Source: Nannocystis sp.
GTDB lineage: Bacteria; Myxococcota_A; Polyangia; Nannocystales; Nannocystaceae
DNA: 64,000 nt
Assembly: GCA_016712315.1 (NCBI GenBank)
Contig: JADJRG010000031.1
Coordinates: 62,001 to 126,000, forward strand
Reading direction: 5' to 3'
This document shows, in pieces, positions 43,048-51,140 of the stretch. The translations under genes and the position numbers were made by a program. How positions within the stretch are numbered: position 1 is the first letter of the stretch; every line of letters starts with the position of its first letter. A model generated the notes under the pieces. It searched no databases. It was not told the DNA's origin and saw only the letters and a list, made by a program, of their open reading frames with translations.

Positions 43048-43782
43048 CTAGCGGGCGTGCACGTGCTTGCCGTCGAAGCTGAACTCGTGGCCGAGGTGGG
43101 GGGCGAGGGCGACGCGGTGCTCGCTGAGATCCCAGGCGAGCGCGGCGAAGCCGGCGAGGATCCGGCTGCGCAGGCGGATCGAGTCCTCGTCCGGGTGGAC
43201 GAGGCGGGCGAGCAGCGCGGGCATCGTCGCGGGGTCGGCGAGCTTGATCAACGCCTCGACGGCGCCGTAACGGACGCCCTCGTCGGGGTCGCCCAGGTAC
43301 TGGGCGATGATCGCGGGGATCCGCGGATCGCTGAGCTCTTGCAGGCGCGTGAGCAGGTCGAGCTTGGTCGAGGGATCACGCTCGTAGACGGGCGGGTGCT
43401 TGGCCAGCACGGCCTCGAGGATCGCCCACTCCTGCGCGGGATCGGCGACGTCCTCGACGAGGCGCAGCACCCAGGCGATGCTCTCCTGGTGGAGGAGGAA
43501 CTCGCGGGCGGCGGGTAGGACCTTCTCCGGGGGGAGGGCCGTGAGCTGGCGGAAGAGCCAGCCCTTCTCCTCCTCGTCCTCGATGCTCTTGCTGGCGGCG
43601 ACGGTGAAGCGGCGCATCAGGCCGATCAGCGCGGGCACGCTCTCTTGGCCGAGCGCGAGCAGGCGCTCCATCGCGGCGTAGCGATCGCCGGACTGCGTGT
43701 ACTTGTTCTCAATGGTGCGGATCAGCTTGTCGAGGCGCGACTTGTCGCGGCCCGCGCTGCTGAAGAGATCTCGGAGTGCCAA
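43048..43782 (-). CDS. HEAT-repeat protein
   Basis: 244 aa, no signal peptide. Helical pairs include YAAMERLLALGQESVPALIG, WAILEAVLAKHPPVYE, LGDPDEGVRYGAVEALIKLA and MPALLARLVHPDEDSIRLRS, which match HEAT/PBS-lyase-type repeats. It probably acts as a protein-binding scaffold. It is the last gene of a three-gene minus-strand run (44983 to 43048), 14 bp after the repeat lipoprotein gene. Confidence 0.82.
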   Translation of the reverse strand: MALRDLFSSAGRDKSRLDKLIRTIENKYTQSGDRYAAMERLLALGQESVPALIGLMRRFTVAASKSIEDEEEKGWLFRQLTALPPEKVLPAAREFLLHQESIAWVLRLVEDVADPAQEWAILEAVLAKHPPVYERDPSTKLDLLTRLQELSDPRIPAIIAQYLGDPDEGVRYGAVEALIKLADPATMPALLARLVHPDEDSIRLRSRILAGFAALAWDLSEHRVALAPHLGHEFSFDGKHVHAR

Positions 43783-43796
43783 GGCGATCCTCGTGT

Positions 43797-44321
43797 TCAG
43801 GTGGTGGAGGCGTCGGTGGTTGAGTCGTCGGTGGTCGAACCATCAGTGGTCGAGTCGTCGGTGGTCGAACCATCAGTGGTCGATGCGTCCGTGGTGGAGG
43901 CGTCCGTGGTGGAGGCGTCGGTGGTCGACGGGTCGGTGGTCGACGGGTCGGTGGTCGACGGGTCGGTGGTCGACGGGTCGGTGGTCGACGGGGCGGTGGT
44001 CGACGGGTCGGTGGTCGACGGGTCGGTGGTCGACGGGTCGGTGGTCGACTCGTCGGTGGTGGCGATGGTGGTCGTGGGATCGCCAGTGCTCGTGCCGGCG
44101 CTGGCGCTGGCGCCGAGCTTGCACGCGCCCTGGTTGGCGGACGGGTCGCTGCCGTCGCGGTGGCAGCAGCCGTCGCTCTGACAGGTGTAGCCGCGCGGAC
44201 AAGCGGGTGAGGCGATGGGATCGCAGCTAAATTGAACGTCGGCGGCGGGCGGGTTGAAGCAGGCGCCGAGGAGGGCGCCGAGCAGGGCGCCGGCGCTGAG
44301 GAGGGCGCGGCGGCCGATCAA
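43797..44321 (-). CDS. Lipoprotein ending in a DPSTT-repeat stalk
   Basis: 174 aa from TTG 44321, which overlaps the stop of the upstream gene as TTGA. No ATG or GTG start upstream of the signal peptide fits the frame. Signal IGRRALLSAGALLGALLGAC gives a lipobox Cys. A short Cys-rich head (CDPIASPACPRGYTCQSDGC) follows, and the rest is 17 tandem pentapeptides of the type DPSTT running to the stop codon. The repeat is C-terminal, unlike the internal linkers of other lipoproteins here. The function is unknown; a flexible surface stalk is inferred. Confidence 0.75.
   Translation of the reverse strand: MIGRRALLSAGALLGALLGACFNPPAADVQFSCDPIASPACPRGYTCQSDGCCHRDGSDPSANQGACKLGASASAGTSTGDPTTTIATTDESTTDPSTTDPSTTDPSTTAPSTTDPSTTDPSTTDPSTTDPSTTDASTTDASTTDASTTDGSTTDDSTTDGSTTDDSTTDASTT
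43801..44055 (-). repeat. 17 tandem 15-bp coding units
   Basis: On the plus strand the unit is GTGGTCGACGGGTCG. Units at 43921-43980 and 43996-44040 are exact and the flanking ones vary. The array runs to within one codon of the stop codon of the lipoprotein gene and encodes DPSTT-type pentapeptides. Confidence 0.95.
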
Positions 44322-44983
44322 AACGCGACCTCCAGGCCGCTGACGCCGAGGCGGGCGCGGGCTCTGGGCTGCTTCTTGGCCTCGCGGGCGCCGTGGACGG
44401 CGAAGAGGGCGAGCGCGGCGGCCAAGGCGACGCCGCCGCCGATCAAGAGGCCGCGGGCCAAATTTTGTTGGCGCTCGCCGGTGGCCAGCAGATCTTCGTA
44501 TTCGGCCTGCTTGTCGGCGTAGAGGCTCTGACCGCCGCCTTGGAGGTCGATGCCGGTGGCGAGGCGGCGAGCCCGGTCCTCTTGGACCTCGGCGAGGCCG
44601 GCGAACACGCCGCCGGCGCTGGCGAGGGCGAATGCGCCGAAGAGGGACCACCAGGCGCCTCGTTGCAGCGGTTGGAGGCGCTGCGGGAGGTTGAGATCGG
44701 GGCCGGCGATGGTGGTGCCCTCGAGGTCGCTGCGGGCGCGCTTCGCCTCGGGATCAGCGGCGGAGATGACGTTGGCGCCCATGCCGGTGGGGGCCGCCTC
44801 GGTCTCGACGCTGACCTGCTCCGTCGCGGGCGCGGGCGCGGCTGCGGGCTCGGACGAGGCGGCGGGCGCGGGGGTCGGGGCCGGCTCGCCGCGCGCAGGC
44901 AAACTCGCTGTGATCAGCGTGCACAGGAGCAGGGGCGCGAGCGCGCGGGCAGGCGACCGCCACGGGGAGGTGCGACGAGGCAT
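44318..44983 (-). CDS. Exported protein with two membrane helices, unknown function
   Basis: 221 aa. Signal peptide (ALAPLLLCTLITASLPARG), Pro/Ala-rich linker (about 35-65), then a helix at about 110-130 (WWSLFGAFALASAGGVFAGL), a helical segment (YADKQAEYEDLLATGE) and a second helix at about 175-195 (GLLIGGGVALAAALALFAV), with a basic tail ending GLEVAF. The outline resembles the C-terminal half of the TPR/membrane proteins at 137 and 27587 but without TPRs. Its stop overlaps the TTG start of the repeat lipoprotein. Confidence 0.7.
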   Translation of the reverse strand: MPRRTSPWRSPARALAPLLLCTLITASLPARGEPAPTPAPAASSEPAAAPAPATEQVSVETEAAPTGMGANVISAADPEAKRARSDLEGTTIAGPDLNLPQRLQPLQRGAWWSLFGAFALASAGGVFAGLAEVQEDRARRLATGIDLQGGGQSLYADKQAEYEDLLATGERQQNLARGLLIGGGVALAAALALFAVHGAREAKKQPRARARLGVSGLEVAF

Positions 44984-45141
44984 CGGCGCGGGGATTGTAG
45001 TCGTGGGCGCTCGCGCCGACTAGCCAGCGGCAGGTGGCCGACGGAGCGCACGCCAGGCGATCGCGCGGATGTGAGCTTGTCCACTGGGATCGCCGAGCGA
45101 GGGGTGGCCCCGGCGAGGGGGACGGTGTATCGCTCAGGCGC

Positions 45142-45609
45142 GTGTCGCTCGTCCGTCCCTCGACGCTGGCGCTGATGATGGGATCGCTGGTGGCGTGTCC
45201 GTCTGGCGGCGCGATCAGCCCCGGCGGCGCAGCGGCGAGCGGGCCGGTGGCGGAGTCCTATGAGCTGCCGAGCAATTTCAAGGGGGAGTGGCTGGGCGAG
45301 AGCGCGGGCAGGCTGGGGATCTTGACGATCGAGGCGCTGGGGGAGCGGCGCTACTATGGGCGCTTCGAGAGCGAGGACGGGGCGACGAAGTATGTCGCGA
45401 ACATGCAGCAGGCCGCGGCGACGCGCCCCGGTGATGAGGTGCCGTCGGCGGCGAACTTGTTGACCTTCTCGTGGCGGGACGGGCGCGGGGGGCTCGGCGA
45501 CGGGTGGCTGCTGATCAACCGCGAAGACTCCGCGCTCACCGGGGTGATCTATTTTGGCGAGCGCCAAACGAACAGCGCGGGGATGAGCTTCGTGCGGGTC
45601 GACGAGTGA
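45142..45609 (+). CDS. Small lipoprotein of unknown function
   Basis: 155 aa from GTG 45142. The signal VRPSTLALMMGSLVACPS gives a lipobox VAC. The mature domain is beta-rich (FKGEWLGESAGRLGILTIEA, RRYYGRFESEDGATKYVANM, LTFSWRDGRGGLGDGWLLIN, LTGVIYFGERQ), like a small lipocalin-like or META-like barrel. I cannot name a family. An earlier in-frame start at 45034 is Arg-rich and unlikely. Confidence 0.7.
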   Translation: MSLVRPSTLALMMGSLVACPSGGAISPGGAAASGPVAESYELPSNFKGEWLGESAGRLGILTIEALGERRYYGRFESEDGATKYVANMQQAAATRPGDEVPSAANLLTFSWRDGRGGLGDGWLLINREDSALTGVIYFGERQTNSAGMSFVRVDE

Positions 45610-45623
45610 GCGCGCGCAGCGGC

Positions 45624-46061
45624 TCAGCGAGCGACGTGGCCGCCGACGCGTCGGCGTAAGGAGCCGTCCTCGAAGGTGTGGAAGGCGTTCTTCGCGAGCC
45701 AAGCCGTGATGCCCTCGGCGTCGGGGTGGGCGCGGGAGACGACGTTGTAGAGGTAGTTGAAGCCGCGCGCGGCGGCCTCGGCCTCGAGGTGATCGAGCAC
45801 GAAGGTGCCGACGCCTTGGCGACGGGCCGAGGGATCGACGGCGAGCAAGATCTCAGCGTCGCCCCAGGTGCTGTCCATCCAGCCGTAGGCGACGATCTCT
45901 CCGCCGCGATCGACGCGCCACCAGTCTCCAGGGAGGAGGTCGCCCTCGCGCAGGCGGGCGAAGCGATCGACGCCGAAGGTGCCCGGCGGGGCGGCGCGGA
46001 TGATCCGCGCCTTGGACTCGTCCCACTGGGCTGCGCTCTCGTGGATCCACTCGAGTTGCAT
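45624..46061 (-). CDS. GNAT-family N-acetyltransferase
   Basis: 145 aa from ATG 46061. GNAT fold: GGEIVAYGWMDSTWGDAEIL, then the acetyl-CoA motif AVDPSARRQGVGTFVLDHLE (Q/R-x-x-G-x-G/A type) and a C-terminal FHTFEDGSLRRRVG. The acceptor substrate is unknown. It follows the HATPase gene by 60 bp on the same strand. Confidence 0.87.
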   Translation of the reverse strand: MQLEWIHESAAQWDESKARIIRAAPPGTFGVDRFARLREGDLLPGDWWRVDRGGEIVAYGWMDSTWGDAEILLAVDPSARRQGVGTFVLDHLEAEAAARGFNYLYNVVSRAHPDAEGITAWLAKNAFHTFEDGSLRRRVGGHVAR

Positions 46062-46121
46062 ATGCAAGGCTCCTTGGCCGCGATCTTCCCCCCCGGCGCG
46101 GGGGCCGTCAACCTCCGAGGA

Positions 46122-47144
46122 TCAACGGTCGGTCGGCGTGTAGGTCGGCCAGTGGAACCACGCGGTGTAGCGGTGGTCGCGGACCGTGGCGCCGATGTAG
46201 CCGCGCTGGACGGCCTCCTCCGGGCTGCGGAGGCCGCAGGCGGTGGCGATGATCTCGGCGCACTGGGCGAGGCCGATGCTGTGGCCGCCGCGGGTGACGC
46301 CGCCCTGATAGAGCTTGCCGAGATCGCCGCCCGTGGCCTCGCGCAGGGCGAGGTTGTGATCCGGGTTGAGGGGGTTCTCGACGACCCACCGGACCAGGTG
46401 ATCGTTGATCGGCAGGGCGGCGATGCTGACGCGATCGTCGGCGGTGTAGTGGGCCGCGTTGTTGACGTGGTTGTAGAGGACGCGGTCGAGGGCGGCGGTC
46501 TCGAGGTCGTGATGCGCGACCATGCCGTCGAAGGCGACGTCGGCGCTGACCACGACTTGACGCTCCCCCGCGCGGTAGATCGACATGTCCCACTTGTCGA
46601 CGAAGTCGAGGATCGTGTGGGTCTTGATCTCAGCGTCGATCTCGCGCAGCTGCGGGTCGAGATCGATGACCGCGTGGCGCATGATCCGGGCGTGATCGCG
46701 GGCGCGTAGGGCGGCGTGGCGGATCTCTCCGTCGCTGATCTCCTCGCCCCGCGCTTCGGCGGCGGCGAAGCCGATCAGGGCGAGTAGAGCGCCGCCGCGG
46801 ACGTCGTGGAGGGCGCCGCGGACCTCGTGCGGCGGCGTGCCGAGCTCGTAGGTGGCGGCGCCGAGATCACGAAGGGTGAGGAGGAAGCGGCGATCACGCA
46901 GCTCGCGGAGGATGTGGCGGCGGAGGAGGTCGATGTGCAAGGGGGCGCCGATCCGCGAGGCGTCGCGGAGGTGCAGCCAGAGGCCGTGGGCGCGGCGCAT
47001 GACCCGGTAGACGCGGGTGAGCAGCTCGATGTCGGCGTGGGCGAAGCGGCTCTGGGGGACCGAGAAGCCGGCGCCGTCGTAGCGGGTCGGACGGGCGTAG
47101 GTGAGGTCGCAGGGGGCGAGGGCGAGGCGCTCTTCGTGGTTCAT
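46122..47144 (-). CDS. HATPase-domain (GHKL) protein, histidine-kinase-like
   Basis: 340 aa from ATG 47144. The N-terminal 190 residues are helical without a clear sensor domain. The C-terminal ATPase domain has an N-box LYNHVNNAAHYTADD and a G-box GGVTRGGHSIGLAQCAEIIA. A His-containing helix (ARDHARIMRHAVIDLDPQLR) may serve as a dimerisation or phospho region but does not match a standard HisKA H-box. It may be an atypical soluble histidine kinase. No receiver gene is adjacent. Confidence 0.75.
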   Translation of the reverse strand: MNHEERLALAPCDLTYARPTRYDGAGFSVPQSRFAHADIELLTRVYRVMRRAHGLWLHLRDASRIGAPLHIDLLRRHILRELRDRRFLLTLRDLGAATYELGTPPHEVRGALHDVRGGALLALIGFAAAEARGEEISDGEIRHAALRARDHARIMRHAVIDLDPQLREIDAEIKTHTILDFVDKWDMSIYRAGERQVVVSADVAFDGMVAHHDLETAALDRVLYNHVNNAAHYTADDRVSIAALPINDHLVRWVVENPLNPDHNLALREATGGDLGKLYQGGVTRGGHSIGLAQCAEIIATACGLRSPEEAVQRGYIGATVRDHRYTAWFHWPTYTPTDR

Positions 47145-47341
47145 CGGGGCTCCGAGGCTGGCACTTCTCCGGGCGGATAGTGCGGTGGACACAGGGGTTC
47201 GCGAAAGGAGGCGCGGGCGCTCTGCGGGTGCAGAACCTCACTACCACGCGCGCCGCCGCTCATGGAGTAGTATGCGCAGATGTGTGAGGCGCGAAGGGCG
47301 GCCGAAGAGGTCTGCGTCGGGGTGGTCGTGGCAGGGGCGCG

Positions 47342-47746
47342 ATGAGCCGCTTCGTGACCGTGGAGACGGCGCTGCGCGATCGCGAGGGGGTGCTCGCGGG
47401 GCTGAAGGCGCTGGGGCTGGCGGTGGACAGCGACGCGGCCGCTGAGGCGGTGATGTTGCGTGGGTCGATCGAGTGCGCGGGCGAGCCGGTCGAGCTGCGG
47501 GTGGAGGCCGGCGCGCTCGGCAGCGTCGAGGACTTCGGGCTGCGGCGCGGCGAGGACGGCGGGTATGTGTTGGTCTGTAGCGAGCACGATCGGGCGCTGC
47601 TGGCGCGGGCGTTGCTGCCGCCGCTGCGGGTGGCGGTGGCGCGGGCGCGCGTCGACGCGGCCGCCCTTGCGGCGGGGTTGACGGTGGAGGCGCTCCAGGA
47701 GGTGGAGGGGCCGCTGCGGCTGATTGTGCGGCGAGGGGGCGGCTGA
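47342..47746 (+). CDS. DUF1257/Ycf35-like protein
   Basis: 134 aa. The opening MSRFVTVETALRDREGVLAG with LKALGLAVD matches the DUF1257 (Ycf35) pattern (MSHF-x-T-x-x-T-x-x-x-D-x-x-x-L-x-x-A-L-x-x-L-G). An Arg-containing strand and GLRRGEDGGYVLVCSEHD follow. The family is of unknown function and often co-occurs with the AAA protein Ycf46, a homologue of which lies at 49139-50614 here. It is divergent from the HATPase gene. Confidence 0.65.
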   Translation: MSRFVTVETALRDREGVLAGLKALGLAVDSDAAAEAVMLRGSIECAGEPVELRVEAGALGSVEDFGLRRGEDGGYVLVCSEHDRALLARALLPPLRVAVARARVDAAALAAGLTVEALQEVEGPLRLIVRRGGG

Positions 47747-47845
47747 GGTGCGCGGCTAGGCGGCGGATCCGCGCCAGCGCTGGGCTGCGCGGGCACGGGC
47801 ACGCGGCGTGGATGGCTCCTATATAAAGAGGCGGAGGGTTGGCCG

Positions 47846-48565
47846 ATGACGGATATTCGTTCCCCGAGCTCTGATCTGCTGCGCGCGATCTCTCGTCGTG
47901 ACTTCATCCAACGCGCGGCGACCGGGACGGTGATCACGGCGCTGGGCGGCGGTTATTACTTCTTGAACGACCGCCTCACGCGCGAGGCGCAGGCGCAGAC
48001 GCGCGCGGATGGGCGGCCTCGGGTGCCGCCTGGTCAGCGGGTGATCGAGGCGCTGCGGCCGATGGGCGGCACGCCAGGCTCGCCGAACCCTTCGGAGTTC
48101 AGGCTGAGGATCTCCGGCGAGGTGGAGCGGCCGTTCGAGCTCGACTTCGCGGGGCTGCTGGCGCTGCCGCAGACGGACGTGGTCGCGGACGTGCACTGCG
48201 TGACCGCGTGGAGCTGCCTCGACGCGCGGTGGCGGGGGGTGCTGATCCGTGACCTGGCCGAAAAGGCAGGCGTGAAGAAGAGCGCGCGGCACGTCATCTT
48301 CGAGGCGGCGCACGGCTACACGGCGAACGTGCGGCTCGAGGAGGCGCTGGCGCCGGACGTGCTGGTGGCGCATCGCCTCGACGGGCGGGCGCTCGCGCGG
48401 CCGCACGGGGCGCCGGCGCGGGCGGTGGTGCCGTCGCTGTATTTTTGGAAGAGCCCGAAGTGGTTGACGGGGATCCGCTTCACGAGCCGCGATCAGCCGG
48501 GTTACTGGGAGGTGCGCGGCTACAACAACCACGCGGACCCGTGGCTCGAGGAGCGTTATGCCTGA
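47846..48565 (+). CDS. Tat-exported molybdopterin oxidoreductase (sulfite-oxidase/MsrP family)
   Basis: 239 aa. A Tat motif (SRRDFIQRAATG, about 18-29) precedes the PF00174-type Mo-cofactor domain: LRISGEVERPFELDFAGLLA, the Mo-ligand Cys in DVHCVTAWSCLDARWRGVLI, and AHGYTANVRLEEAL, then RAVVPSLYFWKSPKWLTGI. It should work in the periplasm, possibly reducing S-oxides or oxidising sulfite. It overlaps by 8 bp a PepSY-type membrane protein that could supply or accept electrons. Most of the first 18 residues are Tat n-region. Confidence 0.92.
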   Translation: MTDIRSPSSDLLRAISRRDFIQRAATGTVITALGGGYYFLNDRLTREAQAQTRADGRPRVPPGQRVIEALRPMGGTPGSPNPSEFRLRISGEVERPFELDFAGLLALPQTDVVADVHCVTAWSCLDARWRGVLIRDLAEKAGVKKSARHVIFEAAHGYTANVRLEEALAPDVLVAHRLDGRALARPHGAPARAVVPSLYFWKSPKWLTGIRFTSRDQPGYWEVRGYNNHADPWLEERYA

Positions 48566-49136
48566 GCCGACGCGGGCGTGGCGCTGGCGCCCGTGGCTGC
48601 GCGCGCTGCACCGCGACCTCGGCTACCTGGCGGTCGGCTTGACGTTCGTGTACGCGCTCTCGGGGCTGGCGGTGAACCACATCGCCGACTGGGACCCGAA
48701 CTTTGACAACTACGAGCGCGAGCTGCGGGTGGCGACGCCGCTGCCTGCAGAGGACGCGGCGGCGGCGGCGTATGTCCTGAAGGAGCTGTCGTTAGAGGCA
48801 GGTTCGGCGCGCGACGTGTACCGCGTGGACGCGGCGGAGCTGCAGATCCAGCTCGAGGAGGCGACGCTGCACGTGCGCACGGACACCGGCGAGGTGCGCG
48901 AGGAGGGCCAGCGGCCGCGCTTGCTGCTGAGGATCGCGAACTGGTTGCACCTCAACCGCGGCAAGAAGGCGTGGACCTACGCGGCCGACGCGTACGCGGC
49001 CGGTCTGCTGGTGCTGGCGACGACGGGGATCTTCATGCTCCCAGGGCGCAAGGGGCTGCTGGGGCGGGGGGCGCTGCTGGTGGCGATCGGGGTGGCGCTG
49101 CCGGTGCTGTACGTGACGCTCTCCGGCGGGCCTTAG
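48558..49136 (+). CDS. PepSY-associated membrane protein
   Basis: 192 aa. N-terminal helix (YLAVGLTFVYALSGLAVNHI) preceded by RALHRDLG, a periplasmic PepSY-like loop (about 55-115), then LLLRIANWLHLNRGKKAW and two C-terminal helices (AAGLLVLATTGIFML and LLVAIGVALPVLYVTLS). The two paired H-x-x-x/L-H elements could bind heme, as in PepSY-associated TM proteins. It is translationally coupled to the molybdenum enzyme and is the likely membrane electron partner. Confidence 0.85.
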   Translation: MPEPTRAWRWRPWLRALHRDLGYLAVGLTFVYALSGLAVNHIADWDPNFDNYERELRVATPLPAEDAAAAAYVLKELSLEAGSARDVYRVDAAELQIQLEEATLHVRTDTGEVREEGQRPRLLLRIANWLHLNRGKKAWTYAADAYAAGLLVLATTGIFMLPGRKGLLGRGALLVAIGVALPVLYVTLSGGP

Positions 49137-49138
49137 GG

Positions 49139-50614
49139 CTAGGCGCGGCGGGCGGCGCCGGTCGCCCAGGCGCGTAAGGCGGAGATCTCGCCGGCGCAGG
49201 CGCGGCTGAGCGGGATGGTGGCGGCGAGGGCTCGCTCGAAATCGGCGGCGGCGAGCGGGCGGGCCTCGGCGAAGGCGTCGAGGCGGGCTTCGATGAGGGC
49301 CGCAGCGAGCTCGGCGCCGCTGTAGCCGTCGGCGCGGGCGGCGTGATCGAGGAACGCTTGCGGTGGATCGGCGAGGGGCGGCAGCGCGCTCAGCTCGCGG
49401 GCGGGGGTGATCAGGAGGTGGATCTGGAGGATCGCGGCGCGGGCGGCGGCGTCGGGGAGGTCGACGAAGAAGACCTCGTCGAGGCGGCCGCGGCGGAGCA
49501 GCTCCGGGGGGAGGTGGTCGAGGCGGTTGGCCGTGGCGACGACGAAGACCGGGCGGCTGCGCTCTTGTAACCAGGTGAGGAAGCCGCCGACGACGCGGGC
49601 CGCGGCGCCTCCGTCGCTGCGGGCGGCGTCGGCGCCAGCGAGGCCTTTGTCGATCTCGTCGATCCACAGGACGAGGGGGGCGAGGCGCTCCGCGAGCTCG
49701 GTGACGCGGCGTAGGTTGTGCTCGCTCTCGCCGACGGTGCCGCCGAAGAGGCGGCCGGGATCGAGGCGGAGGAGGGGTAGACCGAGGGCAGCGGCGCAGA
49801 CGCGGGCGGCGAGGCTCTTGCCGCAGCCTTGGACGCCGACGAGTAGGAGGCCGCGCGGGGTGGGGATCGCGGCGGCGCGCGCTTCGGGGCGGAGGGCGAG
49901 GGCGCGGCGGGCGAGCCAATGTTTGAGGTGGTGGAGGCCGCCCAGCAGCTCGGGAGCGACCGGATCGAGGCGCTCCAGGAGGCCGCTGTCGCCGAGCGCC
50001 TCGGGTTTTTGCGCGGCGATGGCGGCGATGAGGGCGCTAGGATCAGGGGTTCGATCGAGCAGAGCTTCGGCGGTGAGGCGCTCGAGCACACGTTCCGGCA
50101 GGCCGAGGGCGAGGCGGGCGAGCTCGGGGGCGGCGGCGGTGATCGCGGCGGTGGCGCCAGGGTGCTCTGGTTCGAGGCGGGGGCCGAGGGCGTGTAGGGC
50201 GTGGAGCAGCGCGTCTTGGTCGGGCAGGGGGAGGGAAAAATCGCGGAGCTCGGGCAGATCGGGGGGCGGGAGCGGGCTGAGGATGACCACCGCGGGGCCG
50301 CTGCGACGCTGGGCGATCTCGCGGAGGGCGCGCTGGGCGTGGAGGTCGTGGGCGTGCGGGGCGCCGTCGAGCAGCAGCCAGAGGGCGGGGGGGCGGGCGC
50401 GGCTGAGCTGGTGGAGGAGGTCGCCGAGGGGGTGGGGTTCGCCGTCGCGATCGACGCCCGAGGCGGCGCTCCAGGTGTGTACAGGCCAGCCGAGGGGCTC
50501 GATCAGGGCCTCGCAGAGGGCGATCGCGCGGTCTTCCTCGGTGGTGCGCAGCCAGAAGGCGCGCACGCCGGCCCGGAGGGCGCGCTGGATCCGTAGATCA
50601 AGGGGTAGAGACAT
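49139..50614 (-). CDS. Ycf46-like AAA ATPase
   Basis: 491 aa from ATG 50614. An N-terminal domain (about 1-210) as in Ycf46 (RAGVRAFWLRTTEEDRAIAL, GPAVVILSPLPPPDLPEL, PELARLALGLPERVLERL) precedes the AAA module: Walker A GVQGCGKSLAARVCA, pore or loop LFGGTVGESEHNLR, Walker B PLVLWIDEIDKGL, sensor 1 FVVATANRLDHLPPELLRRG and the C-terminal lid (SGAELAAALIEA). It is cytoplasmic. The Ycf46 family is of uncertain role, with inorganic carbon or nutrient-related hypotheses in cyanobacteria. It lies just upstream (5') of no partner on its strand except smpB, 40 bp away. Confidence 0.88.
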   Translation of the reverse strand: MSLPLDLRIQRALRAGVRAFWLRTTEEDRAIALCEALIEPLGWPVHTWSAASGVDRDGEPHPLGDLLHQLSRARPPALWLLLDGAPHAHDLHAQRALREIAQRRSGPAVVILSPLPPPDLPELRDFSLPLPDQDALLHALHALGPRLEPEHPGATAAITAAAPELARLALGLPERVLERLTAEALLDRTPDPSALIAAIAAQKPEALGDSGLLERLDPVAPELLGGLHHLKHWLARRALALRPEARAAAIPTPRGLLLVGVQGCGKSLAARVCAAALGLPLLRLDPGRLFGGTVGESEHNLRRVTELAERLAPLVLWIDEIDKGLAGADAARSDGGAAARVVGGFLTWLQERSRPVFVVATANRLDHLPPELLRRGRLDEVFFVDLPDAAARAAILQIHLLITPARELSALPPLADPPQAFLDHAARADGYSGAELAAALIEARLDAFAEARPLAAADFERALAATIPLSRACAGEISALRAWATGAARRA

Positions 50615-50654
50615 GAGGTGAGGAGACGCGAGGGCGGGCGATGTCGCGCGCAGA

Positions 50655-51128
50655 TCAGCGGTGATCGCGGATCGCGCGGGCCATCTCGCGCTTGCTCTCG
50701 CGCTCTTTGATGGTGGCGCGCTTGTCGTGGAGCTTCTTGCCGCGGCAGAGGGCGAGCTCGAGCTTGATGAGGCCGGTCTTGGCGTAGAGCGAGAGGGGGA
50801 TGAGGGTGAGGCCCTGCTGCTGGACGGCGTCGTGGAGGCGCTCCAGCTCGCTGCGGTGGAGGAGGAGGCGGCGCTGGCGGATGGTCGGGTGATTGCGGGC
50901 GTGGGCGAGGGTGTATTCGGCGATGTGGGCTTGTAAGAGGTAGAGCTGGTCGCCGACGAACTGGCAAAAGGCCTCGGCGAGGCTGCATTTGCCGTCGCGG
51001 ATCGACTTGACCTCGCTGCCGTAGAGCTCGATCCCGGCCTCAAAACGCTCGAGGACCTCGTACTCAAAGGTGGCGCGGCGGTTGGCGACGAAGACGTGAC
51101 CGTCTTTGGTGTAGAGCGTCTTGGGCAC
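50655..51128 (-). CDS. smpB: SsrA-binding protein SmpB
   Basis: 157 aa, normal length. Motifs VANRRATFEYEVLERFEAGI, ELYGSEVKSIRDGKCSLAEA, FCQFVGDQLYLLQAHIAEYT and RGKKLHDKRATIKERE are all present, with the basic C-terminal tail REMARAIRDHR. It binds tmRNA in trans-translation. I looked for an ssrA gene next to it and see none. Confidence 0.97.
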   Translation of the reverse strand: MPKTLYTKDGHVFVANRRATFEYEVLERFEAGIELYGSEVKSIRDGKCSLAEAFCQFVGDQLYLLQAHIAEYTLAHARNHPTIRQRRLLLHRSELERLHDAVQQQGLTLIPLSLYAKTGLIKLELALCRGKKLHDKRATIKERESKREMARAIRDHR

Positions 51129-51140
51129 CGGTCTGGGAGG

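Noticed and set aside
43801..44055. 15-bp tandem repeats considered as an iteron origin
   Set aside because: They are in frame with a lipoprotein gene, encode DPSTT units, and no replication initiator is nearby.
50615..51140. Possible tmRNA (ssrA) beside smpB
   Set aside because: The gaps around smpB are under 45 bp and too short, and no tRNA-like ends are visible.
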